From: Boletus sp. NGJ | Lineage: Eukaryota; Basidiomycota; Agaricomycetes; Boletales; Boletaceae | Length of the DNA: 58,026 nt | Direction of reading: 5' to 3' | Assembly (NCBI GenBank): GCA_019096195.1 | Contig: JAGTXK010000074.1 | Location: forward strand, 1-58,026 | Part shown: piece by piece, positions 44,547 through 56,626 of the stretch | Layout: each line of letters opens with the position of its first letter | How positions within the stretch are numbered: position 1 is the first letter of the stretch | The notes under the pieces: model-generated | What the model saw: the letters and a program-made list of their open reading frames with translations, nothing else | Told to the model about the DNA's origin: nothing | Database searches by the model: none | Position numbers and translations under genes: made by a program

Positions 44547-44865
44547 TTAGACGGCTGCTTTCCCCGGCGTCTTGTCTTGTTCGGGGTTGAGGAATACCTG
44601 GATGGCGGTTCCACTGAGCGACACGAGGGGTGGAAGAGAGGAGGCGCACCTGTTGACCACCCAAGCCGTCCTCCCACTTTTGGTATCTGAGCGCAGTGAC
44701 GCCTCGTTTCTCTGCACCGACCCGCTCCGTCTCCTTCATCGACTGGCGAACAGCCCGTGCGGTGATTTGAGCGTACTTGTTGTACCTGCGATGATGGCGT
44801 CAACGGGGTATCAATCGCCGGGTGCATTGAACGTACGTGAAGACACCTCGCCAAGTGGTGCTCAT
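44547..44865 (-). CDS. ATP15: ATP synthase subunit epsilon, mitochondrial
   Basis: Three exons on the minus strand: 44865-44837, 44785-44650 and 44597-44547, giving 71 residues. The introns (51 and 52 bp) start GTACGT and GTGCGC and end GCAG and CCAG. The protein begins MSTTWRGVFTYNKYAQITAR and contains LRYQKWEDGLGGQQ, the small single-helix subunit of the F1 central stalk that contacts gamma and delta. The length and the N-terminal WR-x-x-x-x-YxxY pattern match fungal Atp15. It lacks a separate targeting peptide, as usual for this subunit. It is too short and too split to show as one frame. It stands head-to-head with the Rab gene. Confidence 0.9.
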
Positions 44866-45017
44866 GATGTTGTAGTTTTCTGCGTCTGTTGTGTACAAGT
44901 GCAAAAAGTTGAGCGCGGGTCGACTTCCGGAAGAATCCGATTGGGCCACTCTTTGAGGGGTCGACTTCGTCATGGGCCAGAAAGTGTGTTCTCATCGTTT
45001 CTGTCTCTCACATCCAT
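44866..45017. promoter_or_regulatory. Shared (bidirectional) promoter region of ATP15 and the Rab gene
   Basis: Only 152 bp separate the two start codons, which point away from each other. No TATA box is evident. Confidence 0.6.
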
Positions 45018-46237
<1,220 letters not shown>

Positions 46238-46834
46238 TGTCAAGATGGTCTCCTGGTGAAATAGCGGAAATGGGTTGGCATATGTATAATGCATGCATGC
46301 TGACATGTCTTGTATACTATGTAGAGCGTCGTACATGCCGTTTGCACGGTCACGGAGATGAGAGACGCTATATATATATACGCATCTACATTACAGGGAC
46401 ATACGATAGAGGATATATATTATATTATATATATACGATATGCTATGGAATAAGGGATTGTCAATGACACAAGGGGTGTCCTGTTGAGAGGTTGCACAAA
46501 AAAAAATTAGAAAAAGGAATGCGTTTTTGAACGTCGTATATCATACATGCGAGTGACTCGGTGGGGTATCATGTAGACGTGGCAAGTCCATAGTTAATAA
46601 ACATTTTGTGCGATTGGGTGCCGTCAAGGGTGAGGAGGGTGAGCGCGCGGCTCACCAGGCCTTCTTTTCTCATCGTTATCGTCCACGTTGCAAAGGGGAG
46701 GCGAAGAGAGAGGAGAGGAGGGGGGGAAGAGAGCAAGAAACGAAAACGAAACGCAAAAGAAAACAAAGCCAACCCTCCCAACACCCAACCAACTTCCAAA
46801 AAAAAAAAAAAAAAAACCACCATCCCGCCGTCCT
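46238..46834. other. Convergent 3' region with AT microsatellite and poly-A tract
   Basis: Downstream regions of the Rab gene (+) and the phosphatase gene (-). It holds a TATATA-rich tract (46365-46440) and a 17-base A run at 46800. Arg/Lys- and Pro-rich frames around 46600-46920 are shadows of purine-rich DNA. Confidence 0.6.
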
Positions 46835-47497
46835 TTATGACCGCCTCAACGACGCCGCATACTCCTGCAACTGCTGCACGAACCCCACGTTCGGCTCTGC
46901 CGCCCTCCGTCTCGACTTGACATACTGAATCGCCTGCGCCGTCGACCACCCAAACTCGGCGATCAGATAAGCAGCGACGACGGACGTGCTCCGGCTGACG
47001 CCCTCCATGCAATGTACCAGCACGCGCGCATTGGGGTCCATCAGCGCCGCACGCAAAAATGCCGTCGTGTGCGGGAGGTGCGCGGCGAGCTCGCTAAAGG
47101 GGAGGTCGTCGAGGGGGTATTGGGCGCGGTGGGTGGAGAGGTGGGTGGGGAGGGCGACGTAGCCGCGCATGGCGGAGAGGACGTGGGTGATGCCGAGACT
47201 GGCGAGGGCGGTTGGGTTTTCGGCAAAGGCGAGGTCGGAGATGTAGAGACGGGGCATGATTTCGGAGGCGCTGGATGGACGGAGGGGGTAGGGTGTTTGG
47301 GTGATGGGGGAGGCGGGCCATTGGGAGGCGGAGGTGACGGAGGAGGTGACGATGGGCATGGGTGGTTGTGGTGGAGTGTGACCGGTTGAGAGACTGAGAC
47401 GGGTTCTCTGTGAAGGGGTTATATACTTTGTCAGGGAGGGGGAAAGTGATGCAGGGTAAAATACCGCTTCACTCACCATGACAACTTTTTTTGTCAA
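46835..47497 (-). CDS. Dual-specificity protein phosphatase
   Basis: The single catalytic domain is complete: MPRLYISDLAFAENPTALAS, GITHVLSA, YPLDDLPFSELAAHLP and the signature VHCMEGVSRSTSVVAAYL (Cys nucleophile, Arg in the P-loop), then WSTAQAIQYVKSRR. It removes phosphate from Tyr and Ser/Thr residues; small single-domain members often act on MAP kinases or RNA, but the target cannot be told. The safest start is the Met at 47359 (174 residues). An upstream Met at 47497 is in frame, and the segment 47476-47408 looks like a 69-bp GTGAGT...CTTCACAG intron without stops, so transcripts with the longer start would be 220 (unspliced) or 197 residues. No membrane segment. Confidence 0.88.
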   Translation of the reverse strand: MTKKVVMVSEAVFYPASLSPSLTKYITPSQRTRLSLSTGHTPPQPPMPIVTSSVTSASQWPASPITQTPYPLRPSSASEIMPRLYISDLAFAENPTALASLGITHVLSAMRGYVALPTHLSTHRAQYPLDDLPFSELAAHLPHTTAFLRAALMDPNARVLVHCMEGVSRSTSVVAAYLIAEFGWSTAQAIQYVKSRRRAAEPNVGFVQQLQEYAASLRRS

Positions 47498-48163
47498 GCG
47501 CAGTCAAAGGTGGGGACGGGATGATGATGTCGATATGGATATGATTACACTGCGCGTTATATGCGGGCTGGGGAGGCTGGTGCGAGAAAAATTAAAATTG
47601 TGAGACGACCACCGCCCTTTGAGAGTATTGCGATTGGCTAGGGAGATGAAGAAACATGGACCTGTTTTATGAAGACCTCGGAAGTCTGGACGGATCCGCC
47701 ACTCGAGGTCGAGGTGAGGCGAGGGTCCTGGACTGCGAGAGGAGCGGACGTCGGAGGGCGCTGCAAGGGGGGGAAATTGATGGGCCCTCGAAATCCTGAA
47801 TGTGGTCGGTGATGGATCGCAAAGTAACCGGCGACCGAGACTGCGCTGATTTGGTTTGGTTTGGTGTGAATGCTCGTACAGCCTTCAAGGGCTCGCTCCA
47901 TCCTCAAGGCACACCCTCAGAGAGGCGATGCCCAACCCCACCTGCTCCGGCCGTTCTCACTCGCGGAGCCTCGATAATTTTACCGCACGATAAGGGCAGT
48001 GTTGCACTACGTCTGTGTAAGAACGAACATATACCCGAGCCTGGCCACTCCAGGTCTTTTTAATGTACCACCACCATCGAAACTTCATTCCATCAAATGT
48101 GTAAAAAAAAAAAAAAAGGTGACGTGGCAACCCGATGCGAATCACCCCCACTCCTCGGCGCGT
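47498..48163. other. Promoter region of the phosphatase and 3' region of eIF4A
   Basis: No exon supported. The minus-strand frame at 47638-47907 has no motif and no splice partner. Confidence 0.5.
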
Positions 48164-49740
48164 CTAGATGAGATCACTAGTGTACTTTGTCATCAGCTGA
48201 TGCATCGGAAAAGTCAGCCGAACTCGACATACGCGACATTCAGAGGCATCTCGTCAATCTGCGTGTTGTAGAATTCTGCCCGTCGTAACCGCACTGTGAG
48301 TCCATGGCGACGCCCATCTAGCCATCGTACTCACGTTCAATATCTCTCAGCATTCTGACATCCTCCGTCGTAACAAAGTTGATGGCAACACCCTTACGGC
48401 CGAACCGTCCACCACGTCCGATACGGTGAATGTAGTTCTCCCGGTTCGTCGGCAGATCGTAGTTGATCACCAGCGACACTTGCTGCACGTCGATTCCACG
48501 CGCCAGCAGGTCCGTCGTGATGAGCACACGAGACGAGCCAGATCGGAACTCCTTCATCAACACCTCCCTTTGTTTCTGCTCCATATCCCCGTGCTACGCA
48601 TGAACCCATCAGCCACATGCGGCGTCGCCTTGCTTGTTCCGTCCACGTACCATGGCAGACACCGTGAATTCCCGCGAGTGCATCTTCTCGGTCAACCAGT
48701 CCACCTTCCGCCTCGTGTTACAGAAGATGACCGCCTGCGTAATCGTCACCGTCTCGTATAGATCGCAGAGCGTGTCCAATTTCCACTCTTCTTTCTCCAC
48801 CGCAATGTAGAATTGCTTGATACCTTCGAGCGTCAGTTCGTCCCGCTTCACCAGAATGCGCACAGGATCACGCATGAATTTCTTGGTCACATCCAAGACA
48901 TCCGCCGGCATCGTCGCCGACAGCAAAACGACCTGCGTGTCCTGAGGCAAGAGCTGGAACAGCTCGTAAATCTGGTCCTTGAAGCCTCGGGACAACATCT
49001 CATCCGCCTCGTCGAGACAGAATATCTTGATATTGTCCGTCCGAAGCGCTCTCCGGTTGATCATGTCGTACACACGTCCAGGCGTGCCGACGACGACCTG
49101 AACGCCTTCTTGCAACTTGGTTATGTCCTCGCGCACGTTGGTACCACCAACACAGGCATGACACTCGATGTTCATGTAATCCCCGAGTGCGATCACGACT
49201 TTTTGGATTTGCTGTGCAAGTTCACGTGTGGGGGCGAGGATGAGTGCTTGGCAGCTCTTGATGGACAGATCGAGCTGTTGGAGGATGGAGATGGAGAATG
49301 TAGCGGTCTTGCCGGTACCAGATTGGGCCTGGGCGATGACATCGTGCCCCTTTATCACAGGCACGATCGCGCGTTGCTGGATGGCCGAAGGACGCTCGAA
49401 ACTTTGTAAAGTACGACTCGCCTCAATACCCTATTTTTGGAGAAAAAACGAGACAAGGGGGAGATGGAACTTACCCGTAGGCGTAAATACCACGGAGAAG
49501 CTCTGGCTTCAGATCCATGTTATCAAAGCTGATTTGCGAGCACGATCAGACGAGGCTGAAAAAAAAAACGAGATCATGCAGGCGCATGCACGCACTTGTC
49601 TACGACTTGGTCCCAGTTGGACTCGATCTCGCCCTCGGGGACATCTTGAAGCTGCTCTTCTCTAAAATGCGTGGATTGATGAGGATGGTGAGTACTGGTT
49701 GCACGATGGGTCCATACGCAATCGCTGACTTACGCTGACA
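48164..49740 (-). CDS. TIF1: ATP-dependent RNA helicase eIF4A
   Basis: Seven exons on the minus strand: 49740-49733, 49661-49596, 49528-49475, 49401-48651, 48593-48335, 48275-48233 and 48176-48164. This gives exactly 397 residues, the usual eIF4A length. DEAD-box helicase that unwinds mRNA 5' leaders as part of eIF4F. Motifs in order: Q-motif with [81 protein letters not shown] and [13 protein letters not shown], ending [14 protein letters not shown] and NVADLI. The first exon is 8 nt and the last 13 nt; without the last intron (48232-48177) the end would be aberrant. All introns are GT-AG, 56-73 bp. The gene symbol follows yeast usage. Confidence 0.96.
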
Positions 49741-50573
49741 TTGCTTGTGATACGATTCGTTTATCCAAGTGTCGACCTTGTCGTGTCGTCGACGTACGGT
49801 TTGAAAAGAGGATGAGGGATCTAGATTTTTTTTTTTCCTCGTGAACCCTGGCTCCTGGCAAGAACGCCCACCCGCCCAACACCTTCGGAAATTGCCGTCA
49901 CTTGTTCAGACTCCGCGCGCTGTTTACGGGACCGCGTCCTCGCCCAGTCATAACGTTGAATGTCCGCTACTACACTTATTAGCGCACAGCATTGCGGTCA
50001 GATACATAGCATGGATGGCTGTATCAATATGGAATACCCGTCAGTTCGTGGATCGCTGGAATGAAAAAGGGACGACGACGACATGATCGGAGCATGCTCG
50101 TACTTGTAACGGCCAGTATTTACGGATGGGAACGATGTGGAGGGGGGACATTGGCCTGGAACTCGAATTCATCAAAATAAAAAGGGGGGGGGGCTCGGTA
50201 AAACGAGTCGAGGCCCGTTGATCGCAACGTTGGCTTGACGCAAAACGATATGTGAGTATCGATTGTAAACCTGTACAGCCTGTAGCCAGACGAACCAGGG
50301 GGTTGTTCCTGCGGGACCGGCGTGTCGCAAAAGTTTTCGATTCTCAGGGTTAACTGCACAAGCCCCGAGCATTCCGGAGAGCAGATCTACACTCTCGTCT
50401 CGTTTTCAGCTGTCGTACCTTCCACATGTACGTCCTGTACACAACTTCCCCGTCGATACAATTTATCGTTTGCGTGCACTATAAACGACCTGTAACCCCC
50501 ATAGCAAGTAACAAAAGAAAATAATGACCAGATAAATAGAGCGTGCAACGTACAAAAGATCGACACTCGAGGC
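49741..50573. other. Intergenic, no supportable gene
   Basis: eIF4A promoter side and the 3' side of the membrane-protein gene. It holds a T run (49828-49838) and a G run near 50185. No exon seen. Confidence 0.5.
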
Positions 50574-53230
50574 TTACAACGTCGCCTCCGAACCCGCCCA
50601 TCCGGCCCCCTTCTCTTCCGCCCAGGTATCGCCCGACCCGCGCCTCCAAGCTGTACCCCCGGCAATCCGCACCTGCACCATCCCCGCCGCCCGTAGACGT
50701 TCCCCCGACGGATTTCGCACATGTCCAACGAGCCTCTTGAGATCCGGCCTCCGATGCGCTAACCACAGCACATCCAACACCCCCAAATTATCCATCGCGG
50801 CTGTAGCTGCATCCGATCCCGAGCCAGTCTCATCCTCTTCCGGCTCCGGCTCGCCCGTCCGCGTCAGGGGAACTAGAAGCACCAACAGCAAACAAGACAC
50901 AGACAAGCCCATCATCAACTGCCAGATCCAACACAGCATGCATGGGTATGGTATGACGTGGTGGTTGGGTTAGCCGACCACCTCGTGACGTGTATGTATA
51001 GCAGGAAGCCGGCTAACCGGAACGAGATTGATCTATACGCGCGGAAAAAAAATACATCAACGCTCGTGTCACAAGGGAAACACTGACACAAACTCCGCGG
51101 GTTACAGGTACTCACGTTGAGGCGTGATTGAGCCACAATGACGTTTCACCGTCGCAGATCCCTCCGCGGTAACGTCCGTTCCCGTAAACCCGTTCGCAAT
51201 GCTGCGGACCCCTGATAAGAAGATGCTTAGTCACGTACCAAGGTCTTGGAGCTGTGAGAGTGTGACAAACGGGGAAGTCACTGTCGACCGGTCCACGGCG
51301 GCCACGTCCTGCGATACCCCCAATATCTCTGCAAGGTACCTGTTGCATCATCCATGTTCTCAATCAGTGTGCGTTTCTCTTTCGAAAACCGACGTACTCA
51401 CAAGGTGGTATACGAAAAGTATGTGCGGGCATCTGTCGGGGTAGGATTGTAATCACTCGTCTCATTCCAGATGGTTGCGATTCCTGAAACGCCATCGCCC
51501 ACTACAACGTGGACACACTCAAGAGTCAGAAAGACGCAGAATAGAGTGTATCTCGACCTCGTACCCAATCCACAGTCGGATCCCCTGTCGTTCCATCACC
51601 AACATTCAAGTTGCTCGGCTGCCATTCTTCCCACAGCGTCATCTCGGCGCCGTTGATATTTGGACCACCCGGCACCGTGTTCGTCCCAGAATCGATGACC
51701 ACCATTTGTTGTCGAGAGGACAACGTGCAGCCAAAGTACTGTGCGAACGTGCTGATCGGACGGCGTTGGATGCGTTCTCAGCCATAGAATCAAATCACTC
51801 ACTTGCTCGAGTTCATAATCACGCCCAAAGTGCTCGACTCCACGTTACACACCGAATCGACGATTGGAAACGTGGTGTAGAACAATATGTGCAGACCTTG
51901 CTATACGCGCCATCGTGTCAATTTTCCCCGCGTGCACAATGAACACCACGTGCTCACCCACAACGTCTCTCTAGACTTAAATTGAACTTGGACAGCATTG
52001 AGACTGTTCTTGTCTAGTAAACAAGTCAGCTAGCCCGTCAGACCACACCCGGACACCAACGACGACGCACACATGGGCATCAAGAGCACATCCAATGGAT
52101 CTGCCGGATCCACCCCGGAATACCCCGCAAAAAGCTGCAATTCAACCATCCGAATTATGTATCGTGCCAGTGCTCGACACCGTCAACGTGCCACACGTCA
52201 CATCAAACGTCGCCGCGTTCGCCGTCGTATTACCAATCCCAGAGGTGTCTTTGAGGACGTCGTAGACCATGTTTCCCGATAATCCTAGGACGGTCATTCC
52301 CGCCAACCCGGGCAACAGCCTCGCAACCAAACTCGCGTCGGCTCAATCCACAGCATGGTACTGATTCTCTAACCCCGTGTCCACACCACCATAGCCATCA
52401 GCGAGCCCAGGCATAGCAAGCGCAGTTGCCACCGACACGTTCGCCGTCCCGTTGAACGACTGCAAACTGAGTATCGTGGACGTCGTCACGTGCAGGATGG
52501 CAATCCCACCGAGGTAGAGTGTCACGCAGATCGCACTGAGAAGCGACGACCGAACGACGCGTTGGCGGTAGAGCGTCACGAGGGCAGTACCCAGACCCGC
52601 CCAGCTTGACGAGAGATCGTGTGTTGCCGTGAGGGTTTAGCGGAGGCACAGATTACGCCGGAGCGCGAGACGTTGCGTACACAGGACTGGAATCGCTGCG
52701 TAGCCCTGTGGGACGGTTGGACGAACACGAACGACCGCGAGGATATCCGTATATCAGGACGTGCCTGGGTGAGTGGACGGAAGAGGTGGACGTACGGTGA
52801 TGAAGGTCTGCATGACGATCGTGATCGCCGTGCTCGCAATGTTGCTCGTCTTCTTGAGCGGGAGAACCAATTGCTTTTCGACATGATGGATGTACAGCGC
52901 CAAGAAGATCACATGCAGGAGGACCAGAAACCCATGGAGAATGAAACACAACACGGACGCTCGCGTCGACCGGTGTGCTTTCAGCCTCAGGGCCTGGGGG
53001 AACCACCCCGCACCCGCCATCGACGCGACGGAAGCCGTGGCTTTGCGTGGTGAGCAAGGGACGCGTCGTCCACCGTCGACAAACGCCGGTTGGACAGCAG
53101 CGTCGCCTTCGGCCTCCACGCCACCGACGACACCACAGTGCGGTACTACGTTCCCACTCAACAACAGCGTAGACTCTTTCGGAGACACGTCGCTCTCTCC
53201 TTGCTCAACATCAGCATCCCTATCAGACAT
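50574..53230 (-). pseudogene. Basidiomycete multi-pass membrane protein of unknown function, with a premature stop
   Basis: Exon 1 (53230-52796) starts MSDRDADVEQGESDVSPKES and holds the first membrane helix (VLCFILHGFLVLLHVIFLAL). Exon 2 (52705-52387) has VLCTQRLALRRNLCLR, an in-frame TAA at 52637-52639 where I expect Gln, then TLTATHDLSSSWAGLGTALV and ICVTLYLGGIAILHVTTST. Later exons (about 52341-52181, 52134-52071, 52013-51958, 51900-51804 and others to 50574) carry GLSGNMVYDVL, FDVTCGTL, LFYTTFPIVD, MTLWEEWQPS, the last helix LMMGLSVSCLLLVLLVPLT and the C-terminal VLDVLWLAHRRPDLKRLVGH and LRAAGMVQV. The block order matches a hypothetical family I know from mushroom genomes (from memory). 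Function is unknown; plasma-membrane location is a guess. Confidence 0.7.
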
Positions 53231-54885
53231 CTATCACCAACCGACACGAGGCACGAGCGAGGAACGTTTGACTCCAGAGGGAGAAGAGAAACGAAATATG
53301 GGGCGCGTGGGCCCCGCTGGTGGAGGGGCCCTCTATTCATACGGCGGGTTTGATGGGCACGGTCCAGAAGACCCTTTTTTGTTTTCTTCTTTGTTGACTG
53401 TGCAGAAAAACCTATGGTCACTATAAATGATCTGTTTGATGTCGGGCGAAAGTATACCTTGTGTTGGCGTTGAAAAAGCAAACTGCAAGCGATCGAATGA
53501 CTCGATTTCGAGTCATGGCAATGTTTGGAGAGACTTGTAATGATGCTGGGAACTTGCCAGTATGGTCATGGGACAGCGAGCACCGCAGATAGTCGGCCAG
53601 TCATGGCCGTCACGTGAACCGTAGTAAATGGAGGGGTGTGCGAATACGTAGTGGTAGCTGGGCCCTTCTTGATCACATACAGTGAAACTCATGTCGAGAT
53701 GATGTTGGTACTGAGCGTTGATGCAGATGTGACCGTCCATGACGGACTCGGCCAAGTATAGTAGAGCGCGAGATTTGGTCCCACAACATTGACAAATTGT
53801 TGCTTTGAACACTCATGCGAAGACTAAATACACACGGCTAGGTAGGTACAATCAAGCTCAAGTAGCCCGTCAAACCGAAAGCCAAGCGGAAACAGCAGTA
53901 CAATCTTTTACTATAGTACTAGTTGCGGGGTCACCCCGTCACCGTACCAGCACCGGACGACACCACGACGAGCGTCTGCTTCGTCTCGTGTTATTCATTG
54001 TCAACCAAGATCGAACATGCGTGAGGTGAGTGAAACTGGATGTTGCTGCTTGCGCGCCGTCGGCCGGGTTTCCAAGGATGCAGTGAGTCAAATTTGTCCT
54101 TTACTGAACCGTTCACCGACGGCGTCTTCATGTCCTGCGCTCTCTATAAGACCGGCAGATTGTAAAGAAACATGGCTATCCTGTCTTGAGAGACGTCAAG
54201 AACGATCGGAGGCCCTAGAGTGATGGTGAGGTTACTACTAGACAAGATGGGTTGATACAGCGCAACAAGCAATACTGGTTTTTGAGCCACGTGCAAGATG
54301 GTAGCTGGGGAACGGGGTCATCCTCGATAACGCGGTGTGTGTATGGGCTCAATATTGTCTCTGATGCCTCCCGGACAGGGCAGATCACTCAGGTGGCATC
54401 CACCGTTGCATGCATCGCTTATGGAGTATGGAACTACGGGAGCATCAGCATCCGAGTCAGTGGAACGGACGAGCGCAGTACCGTACTGAGCTCTCGATAT
54501 CGCGCACACCACACATCTAAAACCTACCATCGGTCCGCGACTTACCATGTTACTAACTGGAAGACCGCTTGAGTGCTAACGTACATCTGCAAAGCAGACG
54601 AGTAACGTTATCGCCTCACGACCGTTGAGCAATTCTTTCGCAAGTAGCGAGCCCCCTTTGAGCTCTCTCATTGGCTGATGAGCATCTAACCGATCCCAAA
54701 AAGTTTTTACAGCACAAACCCTGACCTATTCCAAACTGGGTGTCCCAAAGACGCTCGTTTTCGTGTTTTCGGTTTGTAGATGTATTGTACCGAGGAGCCA
54801 ATATACTATCCCGTACGCCCATAACATAAGCGGAGCACTGCCCTCAATAATTTAAAATTTTGCAGGCAAATGGAGGATCCAAACA
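53231..54885. other. Intergenic, no supportable gene
   Basis: CpG-rich DNA without a recognised domain on either strand. Frames at 53513-53812 (-), 53805-54223 (+) and 54252-54572 (+) overlap each other's shadows. A short palindrome GACTCGATTTCGAGTC lies near 53497. Some of it should be the promoter of the MBOAT pair. Confidence 0.45.
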
Positions 54886-56164
54886 GTGTCTTTTGCTGCT
54901 CCCCCCATGTGGGGCGTTATTGGTGTCCCAACGACCAAAGCTCCTATCAGTGGTGCGACGTTTGGATCATATGTCCTGCCTCCCTTGGTCTTTTACTTTG
55001 TTATGGCGGTATTGACCATCACGCCACGGACGCGCGCTCTCCGAGTGGCGTGTCTGGTGCTTGTCGCATTGCTAGCATTGCGTGCAACGGTTTCCGTGGA
55101 TATGTCGCTCAGCTGCTTCAACGAGCGAAAATTCCATAACGATTTGGCGGTGAGTGGTTCTGCGAACAATCATTCTCCTTAGATTGGGACTTAGCTGAAT
55201 TCGCTGAATGTCAGATCCCCATGTTAATTATCGTTACCCGTTCCCTCTATTGGGCATTGGGAAAAGAGCCACTTGTGAGACGACCCCGTCCCGCGAACAG
55301 CACACCTTCAACGCTCGTGGATGCCCTCGATCTTGCCTCGAACTTCCGCGGTTACGGCTGGGACTGGTCCTGCGGAGTGTACATTCCGCGCGACACTCGT
55401 CCGTCCAGCCGCACTGGATTCGTTTTATATGTCACCGCGTCTGCGGCGCTCCATGCATTCATCTGCGGTACATTCCACAGAGCTATTCAATCATTCTCCC
55501 CAGTGGGACTCGGCTCCGTTTCGGGAGGATCTATTTTCGACGAAACCGTACCTCTCCGCGTGCGATACCTCCGATCGAGTATCATCTCCATCATTGGCTG
55601 CTTGCAACCTACAGCCTCCTCCAGACGTGTTACGATTTGTGCACCGTGCTGGCAATTCTGATTCTTCGACAAGACACCACACAATGGCCCCCCGCCTTTG
55701 ATGCTCCGTGGCTTGCCACGTCGTTAGCTGATTTCTGGGGACGTAGGTGGCACCAGTGGCTTCGCCATATATTCCTCATCGTGGGTTATCCACTTTCTTC
55801 CGTCTTTGGTCGTGTGGGTCTCGTTGTCGGGGCATTCCTCTCCTCCTCAGTGTTCCATCATGTTGGGCTACTTTCGTTGGATACCACGAGTGAACTTTGG
55901 AGGATGCTAATTGGATTTGGAATGATGGCCCCGGTGATCCTCGTGGAGCGGGCATTCAAGCAGTTGATGGGAAGCAAGGTATGTGGGCTGGCAGGATGGG
56001 TTTGGACGATGACTTGGCTTCTCCTGTTGGGAAATACGATCATTGACGGTTTTGTGAGAGCTGGATTGTTCAAATGCTGCACTTTCATAGATGGCGTGCC
56101 GTCCTTGCGGGCGTTGGTGGAACACCTGGTGATGGATTTAGATACCTGGTTACATACGGTATAG
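54886..56164 (+). pseudogene. MBOAT_2/wax-synthase-like acyltransferase, copy 1, frameshifted
   Basis: The reading from 54886 (a GTG, where copy 2 has ATG; the first in-frame ATG is 54907) runs to 55149. A 65-bp intron (GTGAGT...GTCAG, 55150-55214) follows, then exon 2. Membrane helices include YVLPPLVFYFVMAVLTITP. Exon 2 has WALGKEPLVRRPRPANSTPS and FRGYGWDWSCGVYIPRDTRP. Around 55560-55610 one base is missing relative to copy 2 (38 versus 39 nt between matching codons), so the second half continues in another frame: YDLCTVLAILILRQD, WPPAFDAPWLATSLADFWGR, RRWHQWLRH, then SSSVFHHVG with the conserved His, to 56164. These enzymes transfer acyl or acetyl groups to alcohols. The break would remove the catalytic half. 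Confidence 0.85.
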
Positions 56165-56626
56165 ATATATGACCATCGGATCCACTAGGAACGGGTACAG
56201 TACCAGTAGGATTATATTTCTCGAGTCCTCAGTGTTGCAAATGAAACCTTCGGAGTTCATTTGCGTCGCATGTTTTGATCATATCCATCGATCCACGCTT
56301 TGATTTATGCTTAGGCTCGGTTACGTACTCGGGCGGAACCGTTGTTATGATACTGTCTGTCTGTCTGTCAATCAATCTCAATTCTCATGTAGGCGATGGA
56401 CACCAAGAACCAAGAATTCGAGCGACACAGTTACTCGAATAGCACTATGGAAATGTAGGTACACACTGGCAAGCTCAGATACTAAGCTGTCATGTTCGAG
56501 CGATACCAGTATACATGACTCCGCGATTCTAGACTTACGTTGCTTGCGGCGCCGTTATCCGGTTGCTGACTCTCAAACTTCATTTAAAATTGCAGGACAA
56601 TCCAAAGCGCTCAACGTTCAACCCCC
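56165..56626. other. Intergenic between the tandem MBOAT genes
   Basis: Contains the 3' end of copy 1 and the promoter of copy 2. A TTTAAAATTGCAGG motif just before the start (56584-56597) is also present before copy 1 (54851-54866), suggesting the duplication included this upstream sequence. Confidence 0.5.

Noticed and set aside
46569-47389. Long frames on both strands around the phosphatase gene
   Set aside because: placeholder
52343-52345. A second in-frame stop (TGA) in the membrane-protein gene
   Set aside because: A 45-bp intron (52342-52386, GTGTGG...TTGAG) removes it and restores the frame in a non-conserved stretch, so it is not counted as a nonsense mutation.
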